Assembly (NCBI GenBank): GCA_958436175.1
Contig: CAUBJF010000004.1
Span: forward strand, 132,845-196,844
DNA length: 64,000 nucleotides
From: an uncultured Muribaculaceae bacterium
GTDB taxonomy: Bacteria; Bacteroidota; Bacteroidia; Bacteroidales; Muribaculaceae
Direction: 5' to 3'
Shown here: piece by piece, positions 9,351-18,088 of the stretch
How positions within the stretch are numbered: the first letter of the stretch is position 1
How the letters are laid out: each line of letters starts with the position of its first letter
The notes under the pieces: model-generated
Told to the model about the DNA's origin: nothing
Databases searched by the model: none
What the model saw: only the letters and a program-made list of their open reading frames with translations
Program-made: the position numbers and the translations under genes

Positions 9351-10250
9351 TCAATTTTTATAAGTTTTAAGTGCTGCCTCCAGCTCGCTTCGCATCATCG
9401 CACGTAGCTCCGGAGGTTCCAGCACTGCTATGCGCGAGCCATAGCTCATAAGCTCGTCGACAAGGTCAGGGCTGATGCGCATACGGTAATAGAAAATCGA
9501 ATAGTCGTCATGGATGGTCTCTTCCTGTGTGTGATGCAGCGGGAGAGCCCGGAAATATTTGGCCTGACGTGTATCCGTTCGGATGGCAATATGCTTTACT
9601 TCGCTCTGTGTGAAGACGATGCCGAAGGAATATCGGAAATATTCCTTTGGGTCGAATGTGGGGTCGGGCTCGAAGGTGTCGGGCAGTATCTGCAGATGGC
9701 TCATTCGGTCGAGGGCGTAGGTCTTGATTTTGTTTTCGTCGACGCGCCTGCCGGTTATGTACCAGCGCTGCCTGAAGATCTTGAGGAAGTATGGTTCGAG
9801 TGTGAGCCCTACTGTCGGTATGGTCCGGGAGTAAGGAAGATAGTCGAACCGTATGGGCTTGTTTTCGCGTAGGGCATCGATGACGGGGGCGAGATGCTCG
9901 CGGGCCGACGGTACGTCCTCGACAAAGATACGGTCGGCGACGGCCTGTGAGTTGGTCAGCAAGTCGTTGACGGCTGCATTGTTGAGAAGCCAGTCGCTGA
10001 TACTTCCCTGCGAGCCGTCCTGTTCCATCTCGATATAGTATTCGAAGCTCGACGGGTCGCACTTGATGTCGATGTTGAAGAGATCCTGGATGGCCTCACG
10101 GTAGTTGTAAAATGTACGGCGAGCCAGGGGCCGACCTTCTGAAAGAGGACTCCTCAACCAGCACTCGTTCAGCTCGCGGCGCGAGATGCGTCCGCGTCGC
10201 CGGATTGTGTCGACCATCCAGATATAACGGTTGAAGAGGTTCTGGCTCAT
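9351..10250 (-). CDS. WYL-domain transcriptional regulator
   Basis: The 299-residue protein has an N-terminal helical DNA-binding region (RRRGRISRRELNECW, then RTFYNYREAIQDLF) and a central WYL domain (about 130-210: PIRFDYLPYS, LEPYFLKIFRQRWYITGR) followed by the WCX C-terminal region. WYL proteins bind small ligands or nucleic acid and act as activators or repressors. Its start overlaps the stop of the symporter gene by four bases, so it is the last gene of the minus-strand unit from 13971 and may sense the unit's substrate. Confidence 0.9.
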   Translation of the reverse strand: MSQNLFNRYIWMVDTIRRRGRISRRELNECWLRSPLSEGRPLARRTFYNYREAIQDLFNIDIKCDPSSFEYYIEMEQDGSQGSISDWLLNNAAVNDLLTNSQAVADRIFVEDVPSAREHLAPVIDALRENKPIRFDYLPYSRTIPTVGLTLEPYFLKIFRQRWYITGRRVDENKIKTYALDRMSHLQILPDTFEPDPTFDPKEYFRYSFGIVFTQSEVKHIAIRTDTRQAKYFRALPLHHTQEETIHDDYSIFYYRMRISPDLVDELMSYGSRIAVLEPPELRAMMRSELEAALKTYKN

Positions 10251-11716
10251 GCTTTTGCCTGCATTTCAGGTTTGTGACCTATCGAGAGAAGACGTAGACC
10301 GATAACTGTCAGCAGCGCGTTCATGATGAGCAGCTCGAAGCTTGTCTCATATCCCCAGACATGGTTCAGGATCCATTGTATGCACCATGACAGACAGGGG
10401 GCGGCCACGCACACGAAGGGCACGAGACGGTCGCGGACAGGTTTTTTCCAGAACATGCCGTAGACAAACAGTCCTAAAATAGGACCGTAGGTGTAGGAGG
10501 CGAGGGTATAGACCGCCGAGATGGCATCCTGGTCGCTCAGATAATAGAATGCAATGATTACCAGGCCCATGACTGCCGACATGATGACATGCACTCCTTT
10601 GCGTGTCCGTGTGAGCTTCTTTTCGTCCTGTTTCTTATGGGCACGGAGTATATCGACCGTAAAGGAAGTGGTGAGCGATGTCAGTGCGGATCCGGCGGCG
10701 GAGTATGCTGCCGCGATGAGACCCAGTATGAAGAGTATGCCGACGATTACAGGCACGTCGGGATGCGTCGCTACCATAGCGAAGATATCGTCGCTCTTGG
10801 CCGGGTGTGCTATGCCTTTGCTGTCGAGGAAGATAATGAGCAGTGTTCCCAGGAGGAGGAATAGGGCGATGACAAAGAACTGCGTCACGCCGCTGACTAT
10901 CATATTTTTCTGGCTCTGGCGGAAATCCTTGCAGGCAAGGTTGCGCTGCATCATGTCCTGATCAAGGCCGGTGGTGGCTATGGCCATGAAAATGCCGGCG
11001 AGGAACTGTTTCCAGAAATAGGTGCCCTCCTTGGGGTTATCGAAGAAGAACATACGCGAGGTATGGTGCTCCTTGATTGCCGAGGTCATTTCGCCGAAGG
11101 AATAGCCCAAGTTTGTTGCGACGAAGTATATGCAGAGCACTACCGACATGATGAGGCAGAAGCTTTTGAGTGAATCGGTCCAGATGAGGGTCTTGACGCC
11201 GCCCTGGACGGTATATAGCCATATCAGTGCAATCGTCACTATGACATTGAAGACGAATGGTATATGCAGCGGCGAGAACACCAGGAGCTGAAGGACGGCG
11301 CAGACGACGAAGAATCGCACGGCAGCTCCGAGCATCTTGGACAGGAAGAAGAACCATGCGCCGGTTGAATATGTACCGGTGCCGAACCGTTGTTCGAGGT
11401 ATCCGTAGATTGATATGAGGTTGCGGCGGTAGAACATAGGGACGAGGAGGAATGCGATGACAAAGTAGCCTACGATGAATCCGAGCACCATCTGGAGGTA
11501 GGCATAGCCTTTGGCCTCGACCATGCCGGGAACGGAAATAAATGTGACACCCGATATGGCTGCACCTATCATGGCGAAGGCAACAACCGGCCATGGGGCG
11601 CGACGGTTGCCGGTAAAGAAAGTGCTGTTGTCGCTGCCGCGGCCCGCGAAGTACGAAATACCCATCAGCAGCAGGAAGTAGGCAGCGATGGTGATAATGA
11701 TTATGGTCGGTGTCAT
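10247..11716 (-). CDS. Sodium:solute symporter (SSS family)
   Basis: The 489-residue inner-membrane protein has about 13 hydrophobic segments spread over its length. It carries SSS features: an N-terminal unwound helix region (AYFLLLMGISYFAGRGS), the GAAISGVTFISVPG stretch near residue 50, and AAAYSAAGSALTSLTTSF around 340, which contains the serines/threonines of the second sodium site. Substrate cannot be read from sequence. Its position between a NamZ-type muramidase (3 bases upstream) and a WYL regulator suggests import of a sugar released from peptidoglycan, possibly MurNAc. In Tannerella an inner-membrane MurNAc transporter is known, but I cannot confirm orthology. Confidence 0.9.
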   Translation of the reverse strand: MTPTIIIITIAAYFLLLMGISYFAGRGSDNSTFFTGNRRAPWPVVAFAMIGAAISGVTFISVPGMVEAKGYAYLQMVLGFIVGYFVIAFLLVPMFYRRNLISIYGYLEQRFGTGTYSTGAWFFFLSKMLGAAVRFFVVCAVLQLLVFSPLHIPFVFNVIVTIALIWLYTVQGGVKTLIWTDSLKSFCLIMSVVLCIYFVATNLGYSFGEMTSAIKEHHTSRMFFFDNPKEGTYFWKQFLAGIFMAIATTGLDQDMMQRNLACKDFRQSQKNMIVSGVTQFFVIALFLLLGTLLIIFLDSKGIAHPAKSDDIFAMVATHPDVPVIVGILFILGLIAAAYSAAGSALTSLTTSFTVDILRAHKKQDEKKLTRTRKGVHVIMSAVMGLVIIAFYYLSDQDAISAVYTLASYTYGPILGLFVYGMFWKKPVRDRLVPFVCVAAPCLSWCIQWILNHVWGYETSFELLIMNALLTVIGLRLLSIGHKPEMQAKA

Positions 11717-11719
11717 GGT

Positions 11720-12883
11720 CTATTCGGCGTAAAGGAGATAGGGTGCGCGTTGTTTCTTGAATTTGGCGACATCATCGGCCCATGTGGCTTTGATTTCGTC
11801 GGCACTCTTGCCGCTTTCGATCATATAGCGTATGTCGCCGCGACCTATTAGTTTTTCGAAGAAGGAGCGGAAGAACTTGTCGCCCATACCGAGGTCGCGG
11901 TATGCGTCGATGACATAATCCAGATTGATTCCCTTGGCTATAATCTCTTCATCGTCGAGGTCGCGGAGGTCGACGCCGTAGCATTTCTTGCCGAGCTGTG
12001 GTGGATTCTTGGCACCGGGGACGCTTTGTGGTGTAAAATCGAAGCTGCGGTTCTTCATATCGGGATGGCCGTAGACTTCGAAGGGGATGTCGGTGCCGCG
12101 TCCGAGGCTTACAGGAGTCGCTTCGAAATAACATGTAGAGGGGTAGAGGTAGATAGCTTTCATCGTCCGTAAGTTGGGCGACGGTGGAATGGGCAGCTCG
12201 TAGCGTGTCTGGTGGGTGTAGCCTTCGATTGGTATTACCGTGAGATCGACACTGCGTCCGTCCTTGAGCCAGCCTTCGCCGTTGACCATCAGGGCCAATT
12301 CTCCGAGAGTCATGCCATGGACCACAGGGATAGGAAGTCGGCCTACGCCGGATTCATACTTCATGTCGAGAATCGGGCCGTCGACATACATGCCGTTGGG
12401 GTTGGGACGGTCGAGAACGACGAATTTTTTGCCTTTGGCGGCTGCACGGTTCATGAGTTCGACCATGCTGCAATAGTATGTATAGTAACGCAGTCCGACA
12501 TCCTGGATATCGGTGACGATGACATCTATATTATCCATGACTTCGTCGCCTGCTGCTGTCTTGTCGTAGAGCGATGCTATGGGGATGCCGGTGACGGGAT
12601 CGACGCTGCTGCTGACATGTTCTCCGGCATCGGCCGTGCCGCGGAAGCCATGTTCGGGCGAGAAAAGAGTCACCACATTCAGCCCGTTTTCGAGCATGAT
12701 GTCGAGTGTGTGCTTGTCGCCGACCATGCCTGTATGGTTGGAAAACAGCGCTATGCGTTTGCCCTTGAGGTCGGGGATGTAGGCATCTGTTCTTGCCGCG
12801 CCCACGGTGACCTGCGCGCTGACAGGAAAGAGACCGGCCAGGATGAAGAGGAGGCTGAGGAAAAAGTGAAGTTTCATGGACAA
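11720..12883 (-). CDS. namZ: DUF1343 protein, NamZ-type exo-beta-N-acetylmuramidase
   Basis: The 387-residue secreted protein has a signal peptide (MKLHFFLSLLFILAG...VSAQ) and the DUF1343 fold: GKRIALFSNHTG, TLFSPEHGFRG, DIQDVGLRYYTYYCSM, FVVLDRPNPNG, and a C-terminal region with TPVSLGRGTDIPFE. Characterised members (Bacillus NamZ, formerly YbbC) release MurNAc from the non-reducing end of peptidoglycan fragments. Length and motif order fit the family. It is 17 bases after the metallophosphoesterase and 3 bases before the symporter. I see no murQ or murK nearby, so downstream metabolism would have to be encoded elsewhere. Confidence 0.85.
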   Translation of the reverse strand: MSMKLHFFLSLLFILAGLFPVSAQVTVGAARTDAYIPDLKGKRIALFSNHTGMVGDKHTLDIMLENGLNVVTLFSPEHGFRGTADAGEHVSSSVDPVTGIPIASLYDKTAAGDEVMDNIDVIVTDIQDVGLRYYTYYCSMVELMNRAAAKGKKFVVLDRPNPNGMYVDGPILDMKYESGVGRLPIPVVHGMTLGELALMVNGEGWLKDGRSVDLTVIPIEGYTHQTRYELPIPPSPNLRTMKAIYLYPSTCYFEATPVSLGRGTDIPFEVYGHPDMKNRSFDFTPQSVPGAKNPPQLGKKCYGVDLRDLDDEEIIAKGINLDYVIDAYRDLGMGDKFFRSFFEKLIGRGDIRYMIESGKSADEIKATWADDVAKFKKQRAPYLLYAE

Positions 12884-12900
12884 TATATTATGGGTATTGA

Positions 12901-13971
12901 TTATTCAAGAGTGATTTCGAACTGGTCGAAAGGAGCAGTTCGGTGTGCCAGATGGCGTGTGGAGGGCGAAATGCCGAAAAGAGGAGAGTAGGTCTTTATT
13001 CCGAGAGTCTTGCCGTCGGGTTTGAATTCGAGTATACGCAGCCAGCCATCACCGCCGTTGCCTTCCCATCCGCCTCCGAGAATCTGGACGTTGAACATCA
13101 TCTGATGGATGTCACGACCGGCAGCATTTTTGTCTACTCTGTAGGCTACAGAATCTTCGAAATCCCCGGGAGTGCCGGTGTGTCCGCATATGGCGAGGGC
13201 GATATTAGAGGACTTGGACAGAAGCTTGTCCCAGACCTGCTGCCCCCAGTTGGCCGGGGTTATGGAGTAGCTTTCGTTGTCGGTACGGGCAGCTGTGCGC
13301 TCCTTTAGCAGCGAGTGAGTCATGTAGATTACTCTGTGGTTTTTGAAGCGATCGCTGTTAATCATGTCGGACGTCCACTGAAGGACTTCATCGCGAGGTG
13401 CGAATTCGTTGCATACCACGAGAATCTTTCCCCATGCCGGCAGTTCGAATTCGAAAGCCGCATTCTCGAGCGATTCCACGCCGTTGCGGTTGGGGTAGAC
13501 GGCTACGGCGCAGTCGTACCATTCCTTGTTACGCTCTATTGGGAAGTAATGAGGAAAATTAGTGTTGCCATTTTCGGAGCGACGGTAGCCATACTCATGA
13601 TTCCCTGTGGAAATGATGTAGGGAACCTTGTTGTCGAGGCGTTCGAAAGCTCGCGATACGCATTCCCACATTTCGCGGGAGGTCTGGTTGAGCATACCGC
13701 GGTTCATCACCAGATTGTCGTTCTGCTCCACTAAGTCGCCGGTACATAGGACGGCCTTAATGTTGAGGTTGTCGATATTATCGGCAATCCATGCTGTCTG
13801 AAGTTCGAAAAGGGGCTGGTTGATGTCGTATTTTATGTAACCTTGCGGGTCGCCGAGCAGAATCATGGATACAGATTCCGGGTCGTCGAGCTGCTGCCTG
13901 TCGGCACGGTCCTGAGCATGAATTCCGAAGGCAGGAAGTGCAAGCAATGCCAATGCGAGAAGTTTATTCAT
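12901..13971 (-). CDS. Secreted calcineurin-like metallophosphoesterase
   Basis: I choose the ATG at 13971 because it begins a signal peptide (MNKLLALALLALPAFGIHAQ); an upstream in-frame ATG would add 40 residues with no export signal. The 356-residue product has the metallophosphoesterase blocks in order: LLGDPQGY (Asp-x-Gln in place of the usual Asp-x-His), TGDLVEQND, STGNHEYG, MTHSLL and CGHTGTPG. The dinuclear metal site is mostly intact, with the first His replaced. Substrate unknown. It is the first gene after the promoter at 14036-14068 and is followed closely by namZ, so a role in trimming periplasmic phosphorylated sugars or glycerol phosphates is possible. Confidence 0.85.
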   Translation of the reverse strand: MNKLLALALLALPAFGIHAQDRADRQQLDDPESVSMILLGDPQGYIKYDINQPLFELQTAWIADNIDNLNIKAVLCTGDLVEQNDNLVMNRGMLNQTSREMWECVSRAFERLDNKVPYIISTGNHEYGYRRSENGNTNFPHYFPIERNKEWYDCAVAVYPNRNGVESLENAAFEFELPAWGKILVVCNEFAPRDEVLQWTSDMINSDRFKNHRVIYMTHSLLKERTAARTDNESYSITPANWGQQVWDKLLSKSSNIALAICGHTGTPGDFEDSVAYRVDKNAAGRDIHQMMFNVQILGGGWEGNGGDGWLRILEFKPDGKTLGIKTYSPLFGISPSTRHLAHRTAPFDQFEITLE

Positions 13972-14035
13972 TCTTGAGTTGGGGGGTGCGGCTGTTTTGT
14001 CGGTAAAGATTTGTTGGCTTTGTTCGTTTAGAAAC

Positions 14036-14068
14036 ACAAATGTAGCATTAATGAAGTGAAATGGCAAA
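14036..14068 (-). promoter_or_regulatory. Promoter of the metallophosphoesterase-namZ-symporter-WYL unit
   Basis: On the minus strand TTTG (14068-14065), a 20-base spacer and TACATTTGT (14044-14036) match the Bacteroidales promoter. It leaves a leader of roughly 55-60 bases before the ATG at 13971 and supports that start over the one at 14091, which lies upstream of the promoter. Confidence 0.7.
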
Positions 14069-14171
14069 TAAGTAGGGCAAAAATGTTGCACGATGTCATG
14101 TATATTGCTTTATTTAAGTCTATTTTGGAAAATAATGTGTAACTTTACGAATCTTTTAAATTATCATACCT

Positions 14172-16757
14172 ATGAAAAGAACTTATGCATTGGCAATAGC
14201 CCTTGCCTTGGGCATGGCATCGATGACCGCAGGAACAGGCGGTCACGTCGGGAAACGCATTGCAGCCCTCGGCGACTCTCTATGGAATTGTTCGGAATGG
14301 ATTTCAGTTGTTGACGCTCCTGTTGTGAAAGGTCGCATAGAAGGAGCAAATGGCCGTGCCGCCGACGGTGCGAGCTGGTTCGTGTCCAAAGTTAAGAACG
14401 ACAAGAAGGTCGTCGATGCACGCTGGATGACTTCCGGTCTGGGTGTTTACTACCTCTATGTCAACGGCCGTCCCGTCGGTAACGAAATCCTCAAGCCGGG
14501 TTTCACGCATCACGACAAGACCAAACTGTCGTTCACTTATGATATTACCGATGCCTTTAATAAAAAAGCCGGTGCTGAAAATGAGCTGGCCGTCCAGTCC
14601 ACTCCCGGATGGTGGGGCGACAAGATTATCACTCCCGGCGGCCACGATGGCATGATAGGCAAGAAAGTTGCCTTCCGAGGTGTCCTCGAGCTTACTTTCG
14701 ATGACGGTACTCGCAAATGCTACGGCACCGATACCGAGAACTGGAATGCCGGTATTGCCGGTCCTGTGAAGCATGCCGCTATTTTCGACGGCGAGGAGTT
14801 CGATGCCCGCGAACCTCTCGGATTCGAAACTCCGGAGAAACTGTCCACCCCTGAGATAAATACAGAGTTCAAGGGTCAAATCTTCCCTTCCAACGGTGCG
14901 GAAGTGTACTATCGCGAGGACCTCGCGCTGAAGCCCGTTAAGGCCTATGCATGGAAAGGTGTTACCGGCGCGACTGAGGATGCCTACGGTAAGGTTGTTG
15001 TCGTCAAGGAATTCAAGCCGGGCGAAGAAATCGTTGTACGCCCCGGCGAAACCGTCGTAGTCGACTTCGGACAGAACTGTGCAGCTGTACCTTCGTTCGA
15101 ATTCAGTGCCAAGGAAGGAACGCGCCTATCTTGCCTTCCTGCCGAGCTGCTTAATGATGGGAACGGGGCTAAGAGCCGTGGTATGGATGGTCCCGAAGGC
15201 AGCACCCATCGCCTCAACCTGCGTATACCCGACATAGGTATGTTTGTCAACTATACCTTTGCCGGTAAGAAGGGATATGAAAAGTATACTCCGCAGTGCA
15301 CTTTCTTCGGTTACCGTTTCATGTCGCTTCTGTCGGACGGAGAAGTTCGCATCCGTTCGCTCCGTTCGGTGCCCGTCACCTCTATAGCCGACAATATCGA
15401 AACCGGTACGATTGAAACCGGTAATGACCTTGTCAACAAGCTTATTTCCAATACTGTGTGGGGCATGCGCTCCAACTATCTCTCCGTCCCGACCGACTGT
15501 CCGCAGCGCGACGAACGTCTCGGATGGACGGCCGATACACAGGTATTCTCCGAGACCGGCACATATTTCGCCAATACATCGCGTTTCTTCCATAAATGGA
15601 TGCGCGACATGCGCGACTCGCAGCATGAACTTGGCGGTTTCCCAGGTGTGGCTCCTTTGGCGCAGTACGGCGCCGAAATGACCCGTCTTGGTTGGTCGGA
15701 TGCCGGTGTGATTGTGCCCTGGGTGGTATGGAAGCAGTTCGGCGACACCGAAATTGTCAACGAGAACTGGGAATCCATGGAGAAGATGATGAACCACATC
15801 AACGAGACCAAATACAACCATCAGGCACTCCGTGGCGAGAACGGCGACTATCAGTGGGCCGACTGGCTCAGCTATGAGCCTCTCGAGAGCTGTGGTGGCG
15901 GTAAAGACTATCAGGACGAGAACGGTCACTGGGCAGTGCGTCCGGAAGCATACGAATATTGGAACTACCTCTGTGCCAACTACTGGCTGATGGATGCCGA
16001 GATGATGGCCGATATGGCTCGTGCAACAGGCCGCGATGCCGCACGCTACGAATCTATGGCCGCCGACGCACGTCAGTATATTCGAGATAATTTCATCAAG
16101 GGTGACGGTACTTTCAAGACCGAGATTCTCAACACGATGCAGACCCCGGCTCTGTTCGCGCTCCGCAACGGCATCGTGGAAGGTACAGCCAAGGATGATA
16201 TGATCCAGCGTCTGCGTCGTAACTTTGCAGAGCACGACAACTGCCTCCAGACAGGCTTCCTCGGCACATCCATCCTTATGCCTACGCTTACGGAGAACGG
16301 CATGTCGGACATCGCCTACGAGCTTCTTTTCCAGCGTAAGAATCCGAGCTGGCTATACTCGATTGACAACGGAGCAACGACAATCTGGGAGCGCTGGAAC
16401 AGCTATATGATTGAGCATGGCATGGGTCCGCGTGGTATGAACAGCTTCAACCACTACGCTTATGGCTGCGTATGCGAATGGATGTGGGAGACGATGGCCG
16501 GTATATCCACCGATGTATCGCAACCAGGCTTCCGCAAGATTATAATGAAGCCGGTGCCCGACAGACGTCTCGGGTTCGTTAAGGCCGAATATGCTTCCGC
16601 CGCAGGCAAGATCAAGAGTCACTGGAAGTTCGAAGGCGACAAGTGGATATGGAACTTCACTGTACCCGAAGGCGCTGTTGCCGAAGTCACACTTCCAGGC
16701 GAGACGGTGTCGAAGACATATACTTCCGGCTCTCATTCTGTAGTCAAGACAATCTGA
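14172..16757 (+). CDS. Alpha-L-rhamnosidase (GH78)
   Basis: The 861-residue protein has an N-terminal signal peptide (MKRTYALAIALALGMASMTAG), N-terminal beta-sandwich domains with carbohydrate-binding character (about 30-350; WMTSGLGVYYLYVNGRPVG is the typical rhamnosidase N domain), an (alpha/alpha)6 barrel (about 390-770) and a C-terminal beta domain. The catalytic-barrel signature is clear: CPQRDERLGWTADTQ with the acidic residues used by GH78, then QWADWLSYE and GATTIWERWNSY. It removes terminal alpha-L-rhamnose from plant glycans or flavonoid glycosides in the periplasm. It is a stand-alone gene with no SusC/D pair next to it. A -7-like TAACTTTA lies at 14140-14147, without a well-placed -33. 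Confidence 0.93.
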   Translation: MKRTYALAIALALGMASMTAGTGGHVGKRIAALGDSLWNCSEWISVVDAPVVKGRIEGANGRAADGASWFVSKVKNDKKVVDARWMTSGLGVYYLYVNGRPVGNEILKPGFTHHDKTKLSFTYDITDAFNKKAGAENELAVQSTPGWWGDKIITPGGHDGMIGKKVAFRGVLELTFDDGTRKCYGTDTENWNAGIAGPVKHAAIFDGEEFDAREPLGFETPEKLSTPEINTEFKGQIFPSNGAEVYYREDLALKPVKAYAWKGVTGATEDAYGKVVVVKEFKPGEEIVVRPGETVVVDFGQNCAAVPSFEFSAKEGTRLSCLPAELLNDGNGAKSRGMDGPEGSTHRLNLRIPDIGMFVNYTFAGKKGYEKYTPQCTFFGYRFMSLLSDGEVRIRSLRSVPVTSIADNIETGTIETGNDLVNKLISNTVWGMRSNYLSVPTDCPQRDERLGWTADTQVFSETGTYFANTSRFFHKWMRDMRDSQHELGGFPGVAPLAQYGAEMTRLGWSDAGVIVPWVVWKQFGDTEIVNENWESMEKMMNHINETKYNHQALRGENGDYQWADWLSYEPLESCGGGKDYQDENGHWAVRPEAYEYWNYLCANYWLMDAEMMADMARATGRDAARYESMAADARQYIRDNFIKGDGTFKTEILNTMQTPALFALRNGIVEGTAKDDMIQRLRRNFAEHDNCLQTGFLGTSILMPTLTENGMSDIAYELLFQRKNPSWLYSIDNGATTIWERWNSYMIEHGMGPRGMNSFNHYAYGCVCEWMWETMAGISTDVSQPGFRKIIMKPVPDRRLGFVKAEYASAAGKIKSHWKFEGDKWIWNFTVPEGAVAEVTLPGETVSKTYTSGSHSVVKTI

Positions 16758-16801
16758 TACGATTATTTTAAAAGGTAGTTCTTTCTGCCTTCAGCCTAAA
16801 G

Positions 16802-16850
16802 AATGCTTTTGACGGCGATGGTTTCATTGCCTCAAAAGCATTTCTTTTTC
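16802..16850 (+). terminator. Long-stem intrinsic terminator after GH78
   Basis: AATGCTTTTGA (16802-16812) pairs with TCAAAAGCATT (16832-16842). The loop itself folds (GGCGATG with CATTGCC), giving a nearly continuous hairpin of about 40 bases followed by TCTTTTTCT. It ends the rhamnosidase message and insulates the tRNA promoter. Confidence 0.8.
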
Positions 16851-16911
16851 TATGAGGACATGGGAATCATTGTTAAAATATGTAATGTCTGAGCAGAATT
16901 ATTAGGCGTTT

Positions 16912-16944
16912 TTTGGCTGGCACAAAATAAATGTCTAAATTTGC
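16912..16944 (+). promoter_or_regulatory. tRNA-Ala promoter
   Basis: TTTG (16912-16915), exactly 20 bases, then TAAATTTGC (16936-16944): a textbook Bacteroidales promoter ending nine bases before the tRNA. The expected start point is only a few bases before the mature 5' end. Confidence 0.85.
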
Positions 16945-16953
16945 AACAGAAAA

Positions 16954-17027
16954 GGGGCACTAGCTCATCCGGCTAGAGCGCGACACTGGCAGTGTCGAGG
17001 TGAGCGGTTCGAGTCCGCTGTGCTCCA
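16954..17027 (+). tRNA. tRNA-Ala (anticodon GGC)
   Basis: A 74-base cloverleaf: acceptor GGGGCAC/GTGCTCC including the G3:U70 pair that marks alanine tRNAs, D arm GCTC/GAGC, anticodon stem CGACA/TGTCG with loop CTGGCAG (anticodon GGC), variable loop of five, T arm AGCGG-TTCGAGT-CCGCT, and discriminator A. CCA is not encoded (CTG follows). It reads GCC codons. Confidence 0.96.
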
Positions 17028-17034
17028 CTGATAA

Positions 17035-17070
17035 GGCGAATTCAGGACAAAACCTGAGTTCGCCTGTTTG
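17035..17070 (+). terminator. tRNA-Ala terminator hairpin
   Basis: GGCGAATTCAGG (17035-17046) and CCTGAGTTCGCC (17053-17064) form a 12-bp stem with one mismatch around a six-base loop, followed by TGTTTGTT. It lies just past the tRNA and before the toxin-antitoxin genes. Confidence 0.75.
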
Positions 17071-17104
17071 TTATATGATTATTAATGACTATATTTGCGA
17101 GCGT

Positions 17105-17416
17105 ATGAAGCTGATAGAGATGAATATCGACAAGATCGTAGCCTTGTGCAAGAAGTACAAGGTTGCGAAGCTGTGGGTTTTCGGCTCTATCCTTACCCCT
17201 CGTTTCAATGATGACAGCGATGTCGACTTCTCGGTGAATTTCGATGCTGAAAGTATCAGGCGTGAAGGTCTTGACTGGGCTGACATCTTTTTCGATTTTA
17301 TGCATGAACTTGAGGAGCTGTTTGGCAGGCGCATTGACCTCGTTTGCGATGACGCTGTGAAAAATACAGTTTTCCGTAAAGAGCTTGATAGTACAAAACG
17401 ACTGATCTATGGATGA
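17105..17416 (+). CDS. MNT-type nucleotidyltransferase antitoxin, copy 1
   Basis: The ATG at 17105 gives 103 residues and matches the start of copy 2. It has the minimal nucleotidyltransferase core: LWVFGSILTPRFNDDSDVDF, i.e. the GS motif followed by the DxD metal ligands. In MNT/HEPN (type VII) toxin-antitoxin pairs the MNT protein AMPylates or otherwise neutralises the HEPN RNase. Its stop overlaps the HEPN start by eight bases. Its first ~130 bases are nearly identical to copy 2 at 17777, after which the two diverge. Confidence 0.9.
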   Translation: MKLIEMNIDKIVALCKKYKVAKLWVFGSILTPRFNDDSDVDFSVNFDAESIRREGLDWADIFFDFMHELEELFGRRIDLVCDDAVKNTVFRKELDSTKRLIYG

Positions 17417-17741
17417 ATCGATAAAGAAATACCTCGAAGATATGCTCCAGGCCATCTTTGAAATTGAAATGGCCGAAGACAGGTTTGGCCGTCAATATGA
17501 AATCTTTGAGAATGATATAGTTTTCCGAAAATTTGTTGAGCGCAACATAGAGATTTTAGGTGAAGCTATGAATCGCATTCTTAAAATTAAGCCGGAAATC
17601 AATATTACGTCAGCCCGGAAAATTGTCGATACTCGGAATTACGTCATTCATGCATACGATTCATTAAAACCCGATATCCTTTGGGCAATTGTTATTAACC
17701 ATATCCCAAGACTTAAAGCTGACATCCTAAATATTCTTTGA
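17409..17741 (+). CDS. HEPN-domain RNase toxin (MNT/HEPN pair)
   Basis: The 110-residue all-helical protein is of the HepT/DUF86 type. The catalytic RX4-6H motif is present as RNYVIH at about residues 78-83, following the conserved IVDTRN. Upstream, FVERNIEILGEAMNRI is the usual second helix. HEPN toxins of this class cleave RNA, often the tRNA 3' end, and are controlled by the adjacent MNT protein. The eight-base overlap with the MNT gene supports coupled translation. Confidence 0.9.
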   Translation: MDESIKKYLEDMLQAIFEIEMAEDRFGRQYEIFENDIVFRKFVERNIEILGEAMNRILKIKPEINITSARKIVDTRNYVIHAYDSLKPDILWAIVINHIPRLKADILNIL

Positions 17742-17776
17742 AACTTTATACCTTATTAATTTAATCTTACGAGCGT

Positions 17777-18088
17777 ATGAAGCTGATAGATAGGGATATC
17801 GACAAGATCGTAGCCTTGTGCAAGAAGTACAAGGTTGCGAAGCTGTGGGTTTTCGGCTCTATCCTTACCCCTCGTTTCAATGATGACAGCGATGTCGACT
17901 TCCTTGTCGATTTCGATGAAAAGCATATCGAGTCGCTTGACTATGCCGACAACTTTTTCAACTTTGTCCATGAAATAGAGCCTGTTGTGGGTCGGAAGGT
18001 CGAGATGGTAGTGAACAAGTCGATTAAAAATCGCTTCTTCCGAGCTGAAGTAGACGAAACACGTAAGCTGTTATGGAGCGTGCAGTAA
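17777..18088 (+). CDS. MNT-type nucleotidyltransferase antitoxin, copy 2
   Basis: The 103-residue protein has the same N-terminal core as copy 1 (FGSILTPRFNDDSDVDF) but a different C-terminal half (FFNFVHEIEPVVGRKVEMVVN), so specificity for a HEPN partner probably differs. Its partner gene at 18073 is truncated, so this copy may now be an orphan antitoxin or may act on the HEPN of the first pair. Confidence 0.88.
   Translation: MKLIDRDIDKIVALCKKYKVAKLWVFGSILTPRFNDDSDVDFLVDFDEKHIESLDYADNFFNFVHEIEPVVGRKVEMVVNKSIKNRFFRAEVDETRKLLWSVQ

Larger units (their letters stand above)
17099..17903. repeat. Direct repeat of MNT 5' halves (17099-17231 and 17771-17903)
   Basis: Two segments of about 133 bases, each beginning GAGCGTATGAAGCTGATAGA, are almost identical: only a few bases differ, near codons 5-7. 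Beyond the DVDF codons the two genes diverge strongly. This looks like a recent duplication or gene conversion limited to the 5' half. Confidence 0.9.

Noticed and set aside
15126..16235. 369-codon antisense open frame in the rhamnosidase gene
   Set aside because: The sense strand carries the GH78 signature motifs throughout.
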